From assembly GCA_017416325.1 (NCBI GenBank), contig JAFQCV010000008.1, positions 1 through 32,217 on the forward strand: a DNA stretch of 32,217 nucleotides, written 5' to 3'. This document shows positions 13,600 through 22,025 of the stretch, one piece after another. The notes under the pieces are model-generated. The model searched no databases. It had not been told where the DNA came from and saw nothing but the letters and a program-made list of their open reading frames with translations. The DNA is from Oscillospiraceae bacterium. Its GTDB lineage: Bacteria; Bacillota; Clostridia; Oscillospirales; Oscillospiraceae. Each line of letters begins with the position of its first letter. Position 1 is the first letter of the stretch. A program made the position numbers and the translations under genes.

Positions 13600-16389
13600 T
13601 TAAAGCTCGATGTCCAGTTTCGCCATAACAGCAGCGCAACGGGGGCAAAGGCCCTCGGTATTCGCCTGTAAAGAGTGCATCCAGCAACGGGGGCACTTTT
13701 CGCCCTTGGCTTCGGATACACCAATGGTCAGTTCGGGATAGTTAATGCCAACACCAACCTCGGCGCCTTCTTCCGGCTGTGCCCAATCGCAGGCGGAAAC
13801 GATGCAGATCTCCGCAAGATTCAGGCCTTCGCACGCAGCCTTCAGCTCATCGCTGCCCTGTAAGGTCACATGAGCCTCCAAAGCCTTACCGATCCGCTTT
13901 TCAGCCCGGGCCTTTTCCAGAACACCGTTGACATCCTGGCGCAGCTTCATAACGATTTCCCACTTTTCCATAGTTACGCTGTCCAGACAGTAGGCTGCAA
14001 AGCCCTCAGGCATCTGGTTCAGCAGCACATTCCGGGCATCATCGGCTTCTAAGTGGGGCATGGCCTGCCAAATTTCATCACAGGTAAAGGCAAGAATGGG
14101 GGAGAACAGCTTCGCCATGGCATCCAGGATCAGGAACAGGGCCGTCTGTGCAGAGCGGCGGCGCAGGCCGGTGGCTTCCTCACAGTACAGCCGGTCCTTC
14201 AGAATATCCAGATAGAAGGAGCTCAGCTCAACCACGCAGAAATCGTTCATAGCGTGGGTGATCACATGGAACTCATAGCCGTTGTAGGCCTTACGAACTA
14301 AAGAAACCAGTTCGTTCAGCTTGGTCAGCGCCCACTTGTCCAGCTCCTCCATGTTTTCTGCCGCCACCATATCCCGGTTGGGATCAAAGTCAGCCAGGTT
14401 GCCCAGGCAGTAACGGGCGGTGTTGCGGAACTTCAGATAGTTCTGGGCGATCTGCTTGAAGATCTCCTTGGAGCAGCGAACATCTGCGTGATAGTCAGAG
14501 GAAGCCGCCCACAGACGGATGATATCCGCGCCGAAGTCCTTAATGAGGTCGGCAGGGTCTACACCGTTGCCAAGGCTCTTGTGCATGGCGCGGCCCTGTC
14601 CATCCACCACCCAGCCGTGGGTCAGGACCTGCTTGAAGGGAGCGCCCTGATCCAGCGCGCCCACAGAGGTCAGCAGGCTGGACTGGAACCAGCCACGATA
14701 CTGGTCAGCGCCCTCCAAATATACATCCGCAGGCCAAAGCTCAGGGGTGCGGTGCATCAAGGAAGCATAGTGGGTAGAGCCGGAGTCAAACCAGCAGTCC
14801 AGCGTGTCGGTTTCCTTGGTAAAAGCCTTGCCACCGCAGTGGGGGCAGGTGAAGCCGTCGGGGATCAGCTCCATAGCTTCCTTTTCGAACCAGACATTGG
14901 AGCCGTGCGCATCAAAGAGCTTGGAGATCTTCTCAATGGATTCGGGGGTGGAAACGGGCTTGCCGCAGTCGGAGCAGTAGAACACAGGGATGGGCAGACC
15001 CCAGCGGCGCTGACGGCTGATACACCAGTCGGCCCGCTCCCGGATCATGCTGACCATCCGGTCTTCGCCCCAGGCGGGATACCACTGGACGTTTTCAATG
15101 GCCTTTACCGCGGCGTCCTTGAAGGATTCCACAGAGCAGAACCACTGGGGAGTTGCCCGGAAAATAACAGGCTTCTTGCAGCGGTCGTGGTGGGGATAGG
15201 AGTGGATGATCTCTTCAGAAGCGAACAGCATGCCGCTTTCTGCCATATCGGCCTTAATGACGGGATTGGATTCCTCGGTCTTCATACCGGCATACTTGCC
15301 TGCGTAATCCGTGTGGCGGCCGTAGTCGTCCACAGGCACCACCAGCTCCATGCCGTAGCGCATACAGGTTTGATAGTCATCCGCGCCGAAGCCGGGAGCG
15401 GTGTGGACACAGCCGGTACCGGAGTCCATGGTGACATACTCGGCGTTGACCAGACGGGAGGTCTTGGGGAGGAACGGATGCTGCGCCAGCATATTCTCAA
15501 AGAACTGACCGGGGAAGGTTGCCAAAACCTCGTAATTTTCAAAACCGCCCATCTTCATGGTCTTTTCCATCAGAGCCTCGGCCATGATGTAGGTTTCGCC
15601 GTTTTCGGCTTTGACCAAAACATAGCTGTCCCGGGGATGCAGGCAGATAGCCATGTTGCCGGGGAGGGTCCAGATGGTGGTGGTCCAGATCACGAAGAAC
15701 ATCTTGCTCGTGTCAAAACCTTCCAGCTTGCCAAGATCGTCCTTCATAGGGAACTTAACGTAAACAGAGGTGCAGGGATCGTCCTTGTACTCGATATCCG
15801 CTTCAGCAACCGCGGTGGCGCAGAAAGGACACCAGGTAACGGGCTTTAAGCCCTTGTAGATAAAGCCCTTATCAAACATCCGGCCAAAGACCTTGACCTC
15901 CTGGGCTTCAAAATGCTTGTCCATGGTGCGGTAGGGATGCTCCCAGTCGCCCACGACACCCAGCCGCTGGAAGCCGCCCATCTGCTTCTGGATAAAGTCC
16001 TCCGCGAAGTCTTCGCAGGCTTTCCGGAACTCGGGGACGGACATATCCTTGTTCAGCTTCTTTTTGGAGTTCTCAATGGCCCGCTCAATGGGCAGACCGT
16101 GGTTGTCCCAACCGGGGACATAGGGGGTGTAGTGGCCCATCATAGCCTGGCTGCGGATGATAAAGTCCTTCAAAGTCTTGTTCAGAGCATGACCCATGTG
16201 GATATAGCCATTGGAGAAGGGAGGGCCGTCGTGCAGCACAAAGGGGGGCAGGTCCTTGTTCTTCTCAAGAAGAGCGTTGTAAAGATCCTGTTCCTGCCAG
16301 CGTTGCAGCATACCCGGCTCCCGGGCGGGAAGACCGGCCTTCATGGGGAAGTCGGTCTTTGGGGTGATAATAGTGTTTTTGTATTCCAT
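13600..16389 (-). CDS. ileS: Isoleucyl-tRNA synthetase
   Basis: A 929-residue class I synthetase that charges tRNA-Ile with isoleucine in the cytosol. The HIGH motif is HMGH (residues 64-67, within GYIHMGHALNKT). The DNHGLPIE segment lies about 30 residues later and the editing domain in the middle (TTTIWTLPGNMAICLHP, DSGTGCVHTAPGFG). The KMSKS-type loop near residue 600 reads AMHKSLGN. The C terminus carries a zinc-binding CPRC...CPRC, so this is the bacterial zinc-containing form. GGAGG precedes the ATG by about 9 bases. Expression is controlled by an isoleucine T-box at 16533-16775, and a palindromic element lies between the T-box terminator and this start. The gene order divIVA-ileS is common in Firmicutes. 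Confidence 0.97.
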   Translation of the reverse strand: MEYKNTIITPKTDFPMKAGLPAREPGMLQRWQEQDLYNALLEKNKDLPPFVLHDGPPFSNGYIHMGHALNKTLKDFIIRSQAMMGHYTPYVPGWDNHGLPIERAIENSKKKLNKDMSVPEFRKACEDFAEDFIQKQMGGFQRLGVVGDWEHPYRTMDKHFEAQEVKVFGRMFDKGFIYKGLKPVTWCPFCATAVAEADIEYKDDPCTSVYVKFPMKDDLGKLEGFDTSKMFFVIWTTTIWTLPGNMAICLHPRDSYVLVKAENGETYIMAEALMEKTMKMGGFENYEVLATFPGQFFENMLAQHPFLPKTSRLVNAEYVTMDSGTGCVHTAPGFGADDYQTCMRYGMELVVPVDDYGRHTDYAGKYAGMKTEESNPVIKADMAESGMLFASEEIIHSYPHHDRCKKPVIFRATPQWFCSVESFKDAAVKAIENVQWYPAWGEDRMVSMIRERADWCISRQRRWGLPIPVFYCSDCGKPVSTPESIEKISKLFDAHGSNVWFEKEAMELIPDGFTCPHCGGKAFTKETDTLDCWFDSGSTHYASLMHRTPELWPADVYLEGADQYRGWFQSSLLTSVGALDQGAPFKQVLTHGWVVDGQGRAMHKSLGNGVDPADLIKDFGADIIRLWAASSDYHADVRCSKEIFKQIAQNYLKFRNTARYCLGNLADFDPNRDMVAAENMEELDKWALTKLNELVSLVRKAYNGYEFHVITHAMNDFCVVELSSFYLDILKDRLYCEEATGLRRRSAQTALFLILDAMAKLFSPILAFTCDEIWQAMPHLEADDARNVLLNQMPEGFAAYCLDSVTMEKWEIVMKLRQDVNGVLEKARAEKRIGKALEAHVTLQGSDELKAACEGLNLAEICIVSACDWAQPEEGAEVGVGINYPELTIGVSEAKGEKCPRCWMHSLQANTEGLCPRCAAVMAKLDIEL

Positions 16390-16438
16390 TGGAATGTTAC
16401 CTCCGTTTAATGTTCAAATTGAAAGAATGTCTACATAG

Positions 16439-16532
16439 CCTTCCCCTTTGGGGAAGGTGGCAGCCCGTAAGGGCTGACGGAAGAGGTGATCCTCTCCCGC
16501 CCCTACGGGGCACCCTCCCCAAAGGGGAGGGC
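16439..16532. repeat. Palindromic element in the ileS leader
   Basis: Two inverted copies of one unit meet near 16485. The left copy is CCTTCCCC-TTT-GGGGAAGG, then GTGGC, then CAGCCC-GTAA-GGGCTG, then GACGGAAGAGGTGA. The right copy, read in reverse, is CCCTCCCC-TTT-GGGGAGGG, then GTG, then a GCCCC-GTA-GGGGC hairpin, then GAGAGGAT. Related single units lie at 20922 (inside mutL) and 28206. It sits downstream of the T-box terminator, so read-through ileS mRNA must carry it. Confidence 0.8.
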
Positions 16533-16775
16533 AAAAAACGCCTTTGTCTCTTTCGCAAGAGACAAAGGCGTAAATATACCTCTGCGGTACCACTCTCGTT
16601 CTGCCTGATGGCAGCACTCAAATGCGCGGTATCGGGCGCAGACCGGCGCAGCCTACTTTGGTTCGGTGCGCTGCTCGGAGGGGATATCAACGAATACCTG
16701 CTTTACTGCCTTGCACCAACCGGCAGCTCTCTGGAAGCGGTTTATCCGCTGGCGTGTCCTCGTCATAGCATAAGG
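16533..16775 (-). promoter_or_regulatory. T-box leader (isoleucine) controlling ileS
   Basis: On the minus strand the leader starts just after divIVA. Stem I has GACGAGGACA and AGAGAGCTGCCGGTTGGTGC, characteristic of T-box apical loops. The specifier region TTGATATCCC offers ATC (16683-16685), an isoleucine codon. The antiterminator T-box sequence AGAGTGGTACCGC lies at 16584-16596, followed by a perfect terminator stem CGCCTTTGTCTCTT-TCGC-AAGAGACAAAGGCG (16539-16570) with six T. Uncharged tRNA-Ile should favour read-through into ileS. No separate promoter is obvious, so transcription may come from within or before divIVA. Confidence 0.93.
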
Positions 16776-16780
16776 GAGAT

Positions 16781-17488
16781 TTACTTGTGGGTGGGATCGT
16801 AGTTGCGGCCAAACTGCAGGTTGCCGAACTTGCTGGTGGTGGTGTCATTGGCAGGGTGCTTCGGCTCTGCCTTGGGGGCAGATTCTTCCGTAGTACCAAC
16901 CAATGCTTCCAGGTTGGAAGAGATCTCATCAGCGACAGCGTCGGTAGGGTCTGCAGCCTCGGCGTTGTCCGGGTCGCTGTCATAATCAAAGATAGCGCTG
17001 TTTCCGGCGGCAGGAGCGGCCTTGTGGGAAACGGGGCGGTTTGCCTCACGGATCCGAATCAGAGCCTGGATGCAGGCCTGCAGCTGGTCTTCGATCTCCT
17101 GGATCTTAACAGAAGCAGCCTGACGGGCTTCTTCCACCCGGGCGTTCTCCTGGTCGATCAGGAAACTGGCGTTCTTAGCGTTTTCAGCAGCGGCGGCGTT
17201 GGCATCGGTAAGCAACTGGGTACACTTGGCTTCCGCTTCCTTGACCATCATGTCGCAGGTCTTCTGTGCGTTGACCATGGCGTCTTTCATGCTGGCTTCA
17301 TTTTTGCGGTACTCCTCAAGCTTACTGACCAAAACCCGCATTTTGCTTTTCAGCAGGGCGTTTTCCTTATACAGAGTTACATAGTCTTCTGTCAGCGGCT
17401 CCAGAAACTCGTCTACAGACTGCATATCATATCCGCCGAAGGTCTGACGACCGAAAGAAATCTGTTCAATTTGCTGCGGTGTAAACAT
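16781..17488 (-). CDS. divIVA: DivIVA domain protein
   Basis: A 235-residue cytosolic protein that senses curved membrane at poles and septa and recruits division or cell-wall proteins. The first 60 residues match DivIVA: FTPQQIEQISFGRQTFGGYDMQSVDEFLEPL, with the conserved F-x-x-x-x-x-GY-x2-x-VDEFL pattern. Residues 60-150 form a long coiled coil rich in Ala, Glu and Lys (KTCDMMVKEAEAKCTQLL). The last 75 residues are acidic and low in complexity, with a short end motif FGNLQFGRNYDP. It follows sepF by 21 bases on the same strand, the usual yggS-sepF-divIVA order, and its stop is 6 bases before the ileS T-box. Confidence 0.92.
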   Translation of the reverse strand: MFTPQQIEQISFGRQTFGGYDMQSVDEFLEPLTEDYVTLYKENALLKSKMRVLVSKLEEYRKNEASMKDAMVNAQKTCDMMVKEAEAKCTQLLTDANAAAAENAKNASFLIDQENARVEEARQAASVKIQEIEDQLQACIQALIRIREANRPVSHKAAPAAGNSAIFDYDSDPDNAEAADPTDAVADEISSNLEALVGTTEESAPKAEPKHPANDTTTSKFGNLQFGRNYDPTHK

Positions 17489-17509
17489 AGCTTATCCTTT
17501 CTGCGAAGC

Positions 17510-18043
17510 TTAGATGTAGCTTTCTACTTCGCTCTGAAGAGTTTCCAGGTCGCCGACAACATCCATGTTATAGGGGCAGAACAGGTAGGTGGACTGTGCC
17601 ACCTTTCTTACCTTGCCGTCCAGAGCATAGGAGCAGCCGGACAGGAAATCCACCACACGGCGAGCCATGGCCTTGTCCACATTCTCCAGATTCAGGATGA
17701 CAGCCTTCTTGCTGCGCAGGTCATCAGCAGCCTTGGAGGTGTCGTTGAAGTTGGAGGGGTGGAACAGAACCACTTCCTGCTTGTTGCTGTTAGAAAGCAC
17801 CTTGCCGCTGAAGCCAATGGGAGCGCTGGGGGCGGAGGTGGGGGTGGTGTCGATTTCAAAGGAATCGTCTTCCTCTTCTTCGACATTTAACTTAAAGGGG
17901 TTGGGGCGGCGGCCGCCGCGGCTGGAGCGGACAGGCGCGTCCTCTTCCTCGAACATATCCAGCTCGTCTTCGTCCTCATATTCATCATAATCGTCATCTG
18001 CGTAGGGTTGGGTAAACTTCTTAATGTTATCCCAAAAACTCAT
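17510..18043 (-). CDS. sepF: Cell division protein SepF
   Basis: A 177-residue protein that links FtsZ to the membrane at the septum. The N-terminal MSFWDNIKKFT is the amphipathic membrane anchor. Residues 15-80 are an acidic, low-complexity linker (DDDYDEYEDEDELDMFEEED and a GGRR patch). The SepF domain occupies about 86-172, with EVVLFHPSNFND, ADDLRSKKAVILNLENVD, ARRVVDFLSGCSYALDG and FLCPYNMDV as the family pattern. It lies between yggS and divIVA on the same strand. The gap to yggS is 39 bases and contains AGGAGG for sepF. The linker is longer and more acidic than in Bacillus. Confidence 0.95.
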   Translation of the reverse strand: MSFWDNIKKFTQPYADDDYDEYEDEDELDMFEEEDAPVRSSRGGRRPNPFKLNVEEEEDDSFEIDTTPTSAPSAPIGFSGKVLSNSNKQEVVLFHPSNFNDTSKAADDLRSKKAVILNLENVDKAMARRVVDFLSGCSYALDGKVRKVAQSTYLFCPYNMDVVGDLETLQSEVESYI

Positions 18044-18082
18044 AGTAGTGATTCCTCCTGTATGTTCACATCATTGGAAATG

Positions 18083-18781
18083 TTACTTATCATAATTTCT
18101 CCGGCCAAAGATCGCAGTACCCACACGGATCATGGTACTGCCGCAGGCAATGGCATCGGCGAAATCGTCAGACATTCCCATAGACAAAATGCCCATGCAT
18201 ACATTATCGCTTTTTTTTCTCGTTATGTCAACAGAAAGGTTGCACATTTCTTGAAAAAATTTACGATTTCCTGTCGGATTTTCGGAGATTGGGGGAATAG
18301 CCATAAGTCCTCGGACACAGATGTTGGAAAAAACAGGTATTTTATCCAAAACCGACCAGATCTCATCCGGATCAAAACCGCCCTTTGTTTTCTCCCGGCC
18401 AATGTTGATCTCCAGCAAAATATCCTGGACGGTCTCCTGTTTGGCAGCCTCAGCCTGGATTGCTTCCAGCAGCTTCATCCGGTCCACGCTTTGGATCAGC
18501 GCCACATTGCCTACCACTTGCCGTACCTTGTTGGTTTGCAGTCGGCCGATAAAATGTAAAGGACGACCCTCATAAGCGTTCTGCGCCAGCTTCTGGGTCA
18601 TTTCCTGAACCCGGTTCTCGCCACAGCAGTCGATGCCGGCGGCAATGGCCTGACGGACGGCGGAGGCGTCATTCATTTTGGTAGCGGCGCACAGGGAGAT
18701 CTCCCCGGGGTCCCGGCCGGCAGCCAGAGCGGCAGCGCGCATTTGGTCGCGGATCGCGGCAATATTTTCGGCAATGGACAT
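18083..18781 (-). CDS. yggS: YggS family pyridoxal phosphate homeostasis protein
   Basis: A 232-residue PLP-binding protein with an alanine-racemase-like TIM barrel but no known enzymatic activity; the family balances intracellular PLP and affects amino acid metabolism. Marks are SLCAATKMN with the PLP lysine K35, CGENRVQE, LHFIGRLQTNKVR, GLMAIPP and LSMGMSDDFADAIACGSTMIRVGTAIFG, all at the expected places. Residues around 165-195 (NPTGNRKFFQEMCNLSVDITRKK) are encoded by a markedly AT-richer stretch than the rest but the frame is intact. It stands first in the yggS-sepF-divIVA group, separated from hfq by a terminator. Confidence 0.94.
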   Translation of the reverse strand: MSIAENIAAIRDQMRAAALAAGRDPGEISLCAATKMNDASAVRQAIAAGIDCCGENRVQEMTQKLAQNAYEGRPLHFIGRLQTNKVRQVVGNVALIQSVDRMKLLEAIQAEAAKQETVQDILLEINIGREKTKGGFDPDEIWSVLDKIPVFSNICVRGLMAIPPISENPTGNRKFFQEMCNLSVDITRKKSDNVCMGILSMGMSDDFADAIACGSTMIRVGTAIFGRRNYDK

Positions 18782-18819
18782 AATATAACCTCTGTATCGT
18801 TAAAAAATTTCACACAGCA

Positions 18820-18848
18820 AAAGGCGACGGTGTTTGTCCGTCGCCTTT
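18820..18848 (-). terminator. Terminator of the miaB-mutS-mutL-miaA-hfq block
   Basis: AAAGGCGACGG and CCGTCGCCTTT form an 11-bp stem with a TGTTTGT loop, 8 bases after the hfq stop. The T-tract is short (TTTTG on the minus strand), so termination may be partial and allow some read-through into yggS. Confidence 0.75.
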
Positions 18849-18855
18849 GCGTGCA

Positions 18856-19086
18856 TTATGCGGTGGGGGTGGCGGCCTTCAGCGGCTTCATGGGCGCCAG
18901 GGTAGAGATGGCATGCTTGTAGATCATTTGCTGCTTGCCGTCGCTAACCAGCACCACCACAAAGCTATCGTAGCCTGTGATAGTTCCCCGAAGCTGAAAG
19001 CCGTTCATAAGGAACAAGGTGACCGGTATTTTGTCCCGGCGAACCTCACGCAAAATGGCTTCCTGTAAATTGATAGTTTCTGACAT
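18856..19086 (-). CDS. hfq: RNA chaperone Hfq
   Basis: A 76-residue Sm-like protein that forms a hexameric ring and helps small RNAs meet their targets. Sm1 is [40 protein letters not shown], with Q8 and D40 of the RNA-binding pocket. Sm2 has IYKHAIST with the hallmark Y56-K57-H58. The start at 19086 is chosen because GAAGG lies 8 bases upstream and because the family begins near this residue; a reading from 19116 adds ten non-family residues. It lies 43 bases after miaA, the conserved miaA-hfq order, and is followed by a terminator. The tail is short, as in Gram-positive Hfq. Confidence 0.96.
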   Translation of the reverse strand: MSETINLQEAILREVRRDKIPVTLFLMNGFQLRGTITGYDSFVVVLVSDGKQQMIYKHAISTLAPMKPLKAATPTA

Positions 19087-19129
19087 ATGTATACCTTCTT
19101 TCTTTGAGATATCCATATGTTAGCATTTT

Positions 19130-20059
19130 TCAGTTGTCGAATTCACGCAGAATTTGTTCGGTTCTCGTAAGAATTTCTTTTGTATTATCCTCCGGCTGAC
19201 GAATCAGCCAATGGACCTTGCTGTTGCGTCGAAACCAGGTTAGCTGTCGCTTGGCGTAGTGGCGAGAGGCCTTTTTCACTTCCTCAGCAGCCATGTCAAT
19301 GCTGCACTTTCCCTGAATGGCAGCAACAAATTCCTTGTAGCCAATGGCCTGCATGGCGGTGCATTTTTCCGGGATTCCGCTGTCCAGAAGGCCGCGGATC
19401 TCCTCGGTAAGTCCCTGCTGCAGCATCAGATCCACCCGAAGATTGATCCGGTCATAAAGCGCCTGGCGGTCAGAAAAATCCAAACCAAGCCAGAGAGGCG
19501 TATATCTTGGGGGGATCTGCTGGGTTTTGCGGTTGTGTTCTGTGATCGTCTCGCCGGTTTCATAATAGACTTCCAGCGCCCGGATCAGCCGCTTCCGGTC
19601 GTGGATTCGATCAGCCGCTTCCGGGTCAATGCTTTGAAGCAAGGCGCGCATGGCGTCCAGGCCCTCTAAATCGGCTTGGGCTTCCAACCGTTCCCGGACA
19701 CCGGTGGAAGGGAAGGGGGCAAAGTCGTTGCCTTTAATCAGACTGTCCATGTAAAGCCCTGTGCCGCCGGCAATGATGGCTGTCTTTCCCCGGGAAAGGA
19801 TGTCCTCTACAATGGGCGCAGCCATGGCGCAGTACCGGCTGACAGAGAAATCTTCTTCCGGCTCTGCCACATCCAGCATGTGGTGGGGAACACCTTGCAT
19901 TTCTTCTTTTGTAGGCTTGGCAGTGCCGATGTCCATGCGGCGGTAGACCTGCATGGAATCGCAGGAGACCACCTCACCGCCCACCAGCTTGGCAAGCTCC
20001 ACCGCCAATGCGGTCTTGCCGGAGGCGGTAGGCCCGGCGATACATATGATGTTGTTCAT
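19130..20059 (-). CDS. miaA: tRNA dimethylallyltransferase
   Basis: A 309-residue enzyme that transfers dimethylallyl from DMAPP to A37 of tRNAs reading UNN codons; MiaB, encoded upstream in the same block, then methylthiolates the product. The P-loop is GPTASGKT (residues 9-16), followed by SCDSMQVYRRMDIGTAKPT with the catalytic aspartate, VPHHMLDV, and the GGTGLYMDSLI motif. The insertion domain and the C-terminal QLTWFRRN match the family. The gene begins 21 bases after mutL. The encoded pathway acts on tRNA-Tyr among others, whose gene lies in this window. Confidence 0.96.
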   Translation of the reverse strand: MNNIICIAGPTASGKTALAVELAKLVGGEVVSCDSMQVYRRMDIGTAKPTKEEMQGVPHHMLDVAEPEEDFSVSRYCAMAAPIVEDILSRGKTAIIAGGTGLYMDSLIKGNDFAPFPSTGVRERLEAQADLEGLDAMRALLQSIDPEAADRIHDRKRLIRALEVYYETGETITEHNRKTQQIPPRYTPLWLGLDFSDRQALYDRINLRVDLMLQQGLTEEIRGLLDSGIPEKCTAMQAIGYKEFVAAIQGKCSIDMAAEEVKKASRHYAKRQLTWFRRNSKVHWLIRQPEDNTKEILTRTEQILREFDN

Positions 20060-20080
20060 GGGCCTTGACCTCCTTTGGAT

Positions 20081-22021
20081 TTATCGCTTAAACTGCTTCT
20101 CCAACTGCTTTTTGCTTAAACTTACGCAGATAGGTCTGCCGTGGGGGCAGTATTTCAAATCTTCTCTGGTCATCACCTGTTTGACCAGCGCCAAAAGCTC
20201 CGGCTCACTGGTGGTCCAGCCGGCCTTGATGGCAGCCTTGCAGGCAACAGTGTGGAGCATTTCGTCACGAACCTTCGTTTTTTCCTCCCGGCGGCCAGCC
20301 AATAGGTCGGCTGCCAAAGATTCCAAAGCATCGGCGGCATCCTCGGGACTTAGATCCATGGGGATCTGCCGGGCAAGAATGGTATGATCGCCAAATTCGT
20401 CAATTTCAAAACCCAGTTCCTCCAATAGACCCTTGTTGGCAAGCAGCTCCCCAACAGCGTCGGCGTTCAAGGTGACGGGGACGGGGGTTAAAAGGATCTG
20501 GGAGGAGATGGCTTCCTGGTTTGCTTTCAGTTTTTCAAAGAGGATACGCTCATGAGCGGCATGCTTGTCGATCAGAAAAGCGTCTTCCCCTTGTTCCACA
20601 ATAATATAGGAGTTGTAAAGCTCACCCACCATCCGCCAAGGAATTTCGTCAGCCATGGGCAACGTTTGCTGCTCAGCTTCCGGTTCGGGCATAGGCGGCT
20701 CCGGTGCAGGCGGGGGCGTAACCGGCTTGGGCGGGGTATACATAGGGGGAAGCTTGGTCATACCCGGCAGAAGAACGGATTCTTTTAAAGCATCCTTTCT
20801 CTGACTGTCCACTTTTACGGCGGTGGCAGCAGCGGCTTGTGGCTTCGGCTGCGGCGCGCTCTTAACAGCTGTGGAGAAATTCTTGTATTCTTCCGCAGTC
20901 ATAGTGCGGAAAAAGTCGGTAGGCTCCCCTTTGAGGGGAGCTGTCGCTGCAGGCGACTGAGGGGTGAACGCCTTTTCACGCAAACCGTCCTCTTTACCTG
21001 ATGGGAAAGCTTTAAATTGCACCTGAGGCCGGTCAGTCTGCTTGTTCAGCGCGCCCAGCACACCGTAGTGGACGCAGTCAAAAGCGGATTTCTCCGAGAG
21101 AAATTTTACTTCCGTCTTTGCCGGGTGGATGTTCACATCCACAGCATTTGCCGGCAGGTTCAGATGCAGCACGCAGGCAGGAAATTTGCCTACCATGATC
21201 TGATTGCGGTAGGCTTCCTCCAAAGCTTTGATCAGCAGCTTGGAAACCACGGGCCGTCCATTGACGAAAAAGGTCTGCAGATTTCGGCTGGGCCGGGCAT
21301 CGGTGGGCTTGCTGACAAAGCCTGTCAGAGTGTAGTTATCCCACCGGCTTTCTACCGGGAGCATTTTTCCGCCGTCCCGTCCGTAAACACAGTATACTGC
21401 GTCCTTCAGCTGTCCGGTGCCGGGAGTGGACAGGATTTGCTTCCCGTCCCGTAAAAAGGTGAAAGCGACTTCCGGGTGCGCTAAGGCCTGCAGCTGCACC
21501 GCCGCGGCAACCCGGCCACCTTCTACCGTGTCGGATTTCATGAATTTCATCCGGGCAGGAGTGTTAAAGAACAGATCCCGGATCAAAATGGTGGTGCCCA
21601 CAGGACAACCGGCTTCTGTTTCCTCGGTAATATTTCCGGCTTCCAGATGCAGGCTCACACCGCTGATGGCGTCCTTCGTCCGGGTCAGCAGGTCAATGCG
21701 GCTGACAGAAGCAATGGCGGCCAAAGCTTCGCCCCGGAATCCCATAGTTTCGATGGCGGCAAGATCCTCGGCTGTGCGCAGCTTGGAGGTGGCGTGACGC
21801 AAAAATGCGGTTTTGGCATCCTCCGGGGACATGCCGCAGCCGTTGTCGGTGACCCGGAGAAATGTCATACCACCATCTTTAATTTCCACAGTGATCTTGG
21901 TAGCGCCGGCATCTACGGCGTTTTCCAGAAGCTCTTTTACTGCGGAGGCAGGGCGTTCTACCACTTCACCGGCAGCAATTAAGTTGGCAACATGCTGGGG
22001 AAGCTGAATGACTTTAGGCAT
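20081..22021 (-). CDS. mutL: DNA mismatch repair protein MutL
   Basis: A 646-residue MutL with a GHKL ATPase N-terminal domain: KELLENAVDAGATKI, VTDNGCGM and GFRGEALAAIASVSR. The linker (about 335-465) is Pro, Ala and Lys rich. The C-terminal dimerisation domain carries an endonuclease motif, DKHAAHERILFEKL near residue 483, plus CKAAIKAG and CPHGRPICVSL near the end, so this is the nicking MutL type found in bacteria without MutH. Residues about 352-366 (FTPQSPAATAPLKGEP) are encoded by a palindromic repeat element inserted in frame. mutL is separated from mutS by a CPBP protease gene, and its start is 4 bases after that gene's stop. Confidence 0.96.
   Translation of the reverse strand: MPKVIQLPQHVANLIAAGEVVERPASAVKELLENAVDAGATKITVEIKDGGMTFLRVTDNGCGMSPEDAKTAFLRHATSKLRTAEDLAAIETMGFRGEALAAIASVSRIDLLTRTKDAISGVSLHLEAGNITEETEAGCPVGTTILIRDLFFNTPARMKFMKSDTVEGGRVAAAVQLQALAHPEVAFTFLRDGKQILSTPGTGQLKDAVYCVYGRDGGKMLPVESRWDNYTLTGFVSKPTDARPSRNLQTFFVNGRPVVSKLLIKALEEAYRNQIMVGKFPACVLHLNLPANAVDVNIHPAKTEVKFLSEKSAFDCVHYGVLGALNKQTDRPQVQFKAFPSGKEDGLREKAFTPQSPAATAPLKGEPTDFFRTMTAEEYKNFSTAVKSAPQPKPQAAAATAVKVDSQRKDALKESVLLPGMTKLPPMYTPPKPVTPPPAPEPPMPEPEAEQQTLPMADEIPWRMVGELYNSYIIVEQGEDAFLIDKHAAHERILFEKLKANQEAISSQILLTPVPVTLNADAVGELLANKGLLEELGFEIDEFGDHTILARQIPMDLSPEDAADALESLAADLLAGRREEKTKVRDEMLHTVACKAAIKAGWTTSEPELLALVKQVMTREDLKYCPHGRPICVSLSKKQLEKQFKR
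20922..20966. repeat. Palindromic element inside the mutL coding sequence
   Basis: GGCTCCCC-TTTGA-GGGGAGC, then a GTCGC-TGCAG-GCGAC hairpin, then TGAGGGGTGA. The order hairpin, short spacer, hairpin, TGA(C)GG-rich tail is the same as in the elements at 16439 and 28206. The reading frame is kept, and the element encodes part of the disordered linker of MutL. Confidence 0.75.
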
Positions 22022-22025
22022 ACAA

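Noticed and set aside
14488-15849. Long plus-strand open frame opposite ileS (453 codons)
   Set aside because: A shadow of the high-GC ileS coding strand, without ribosome site or family pattern.
13600-16389. AMHKSLGN instead of the usual KMSKS loop in IleRS as a sign of unusual function
   Set aside because: This variant is, to my knowledge, a normal form in isoleucyl-tRNA synthetases of Clostridia, so it is recorded only in the gene entry.
18195-18310. AT-rich patch in yggS as a frameshift or insertion
   Set aside because: The frame is continuous and the encoded residues fit the YggS family, so it is only local composition.
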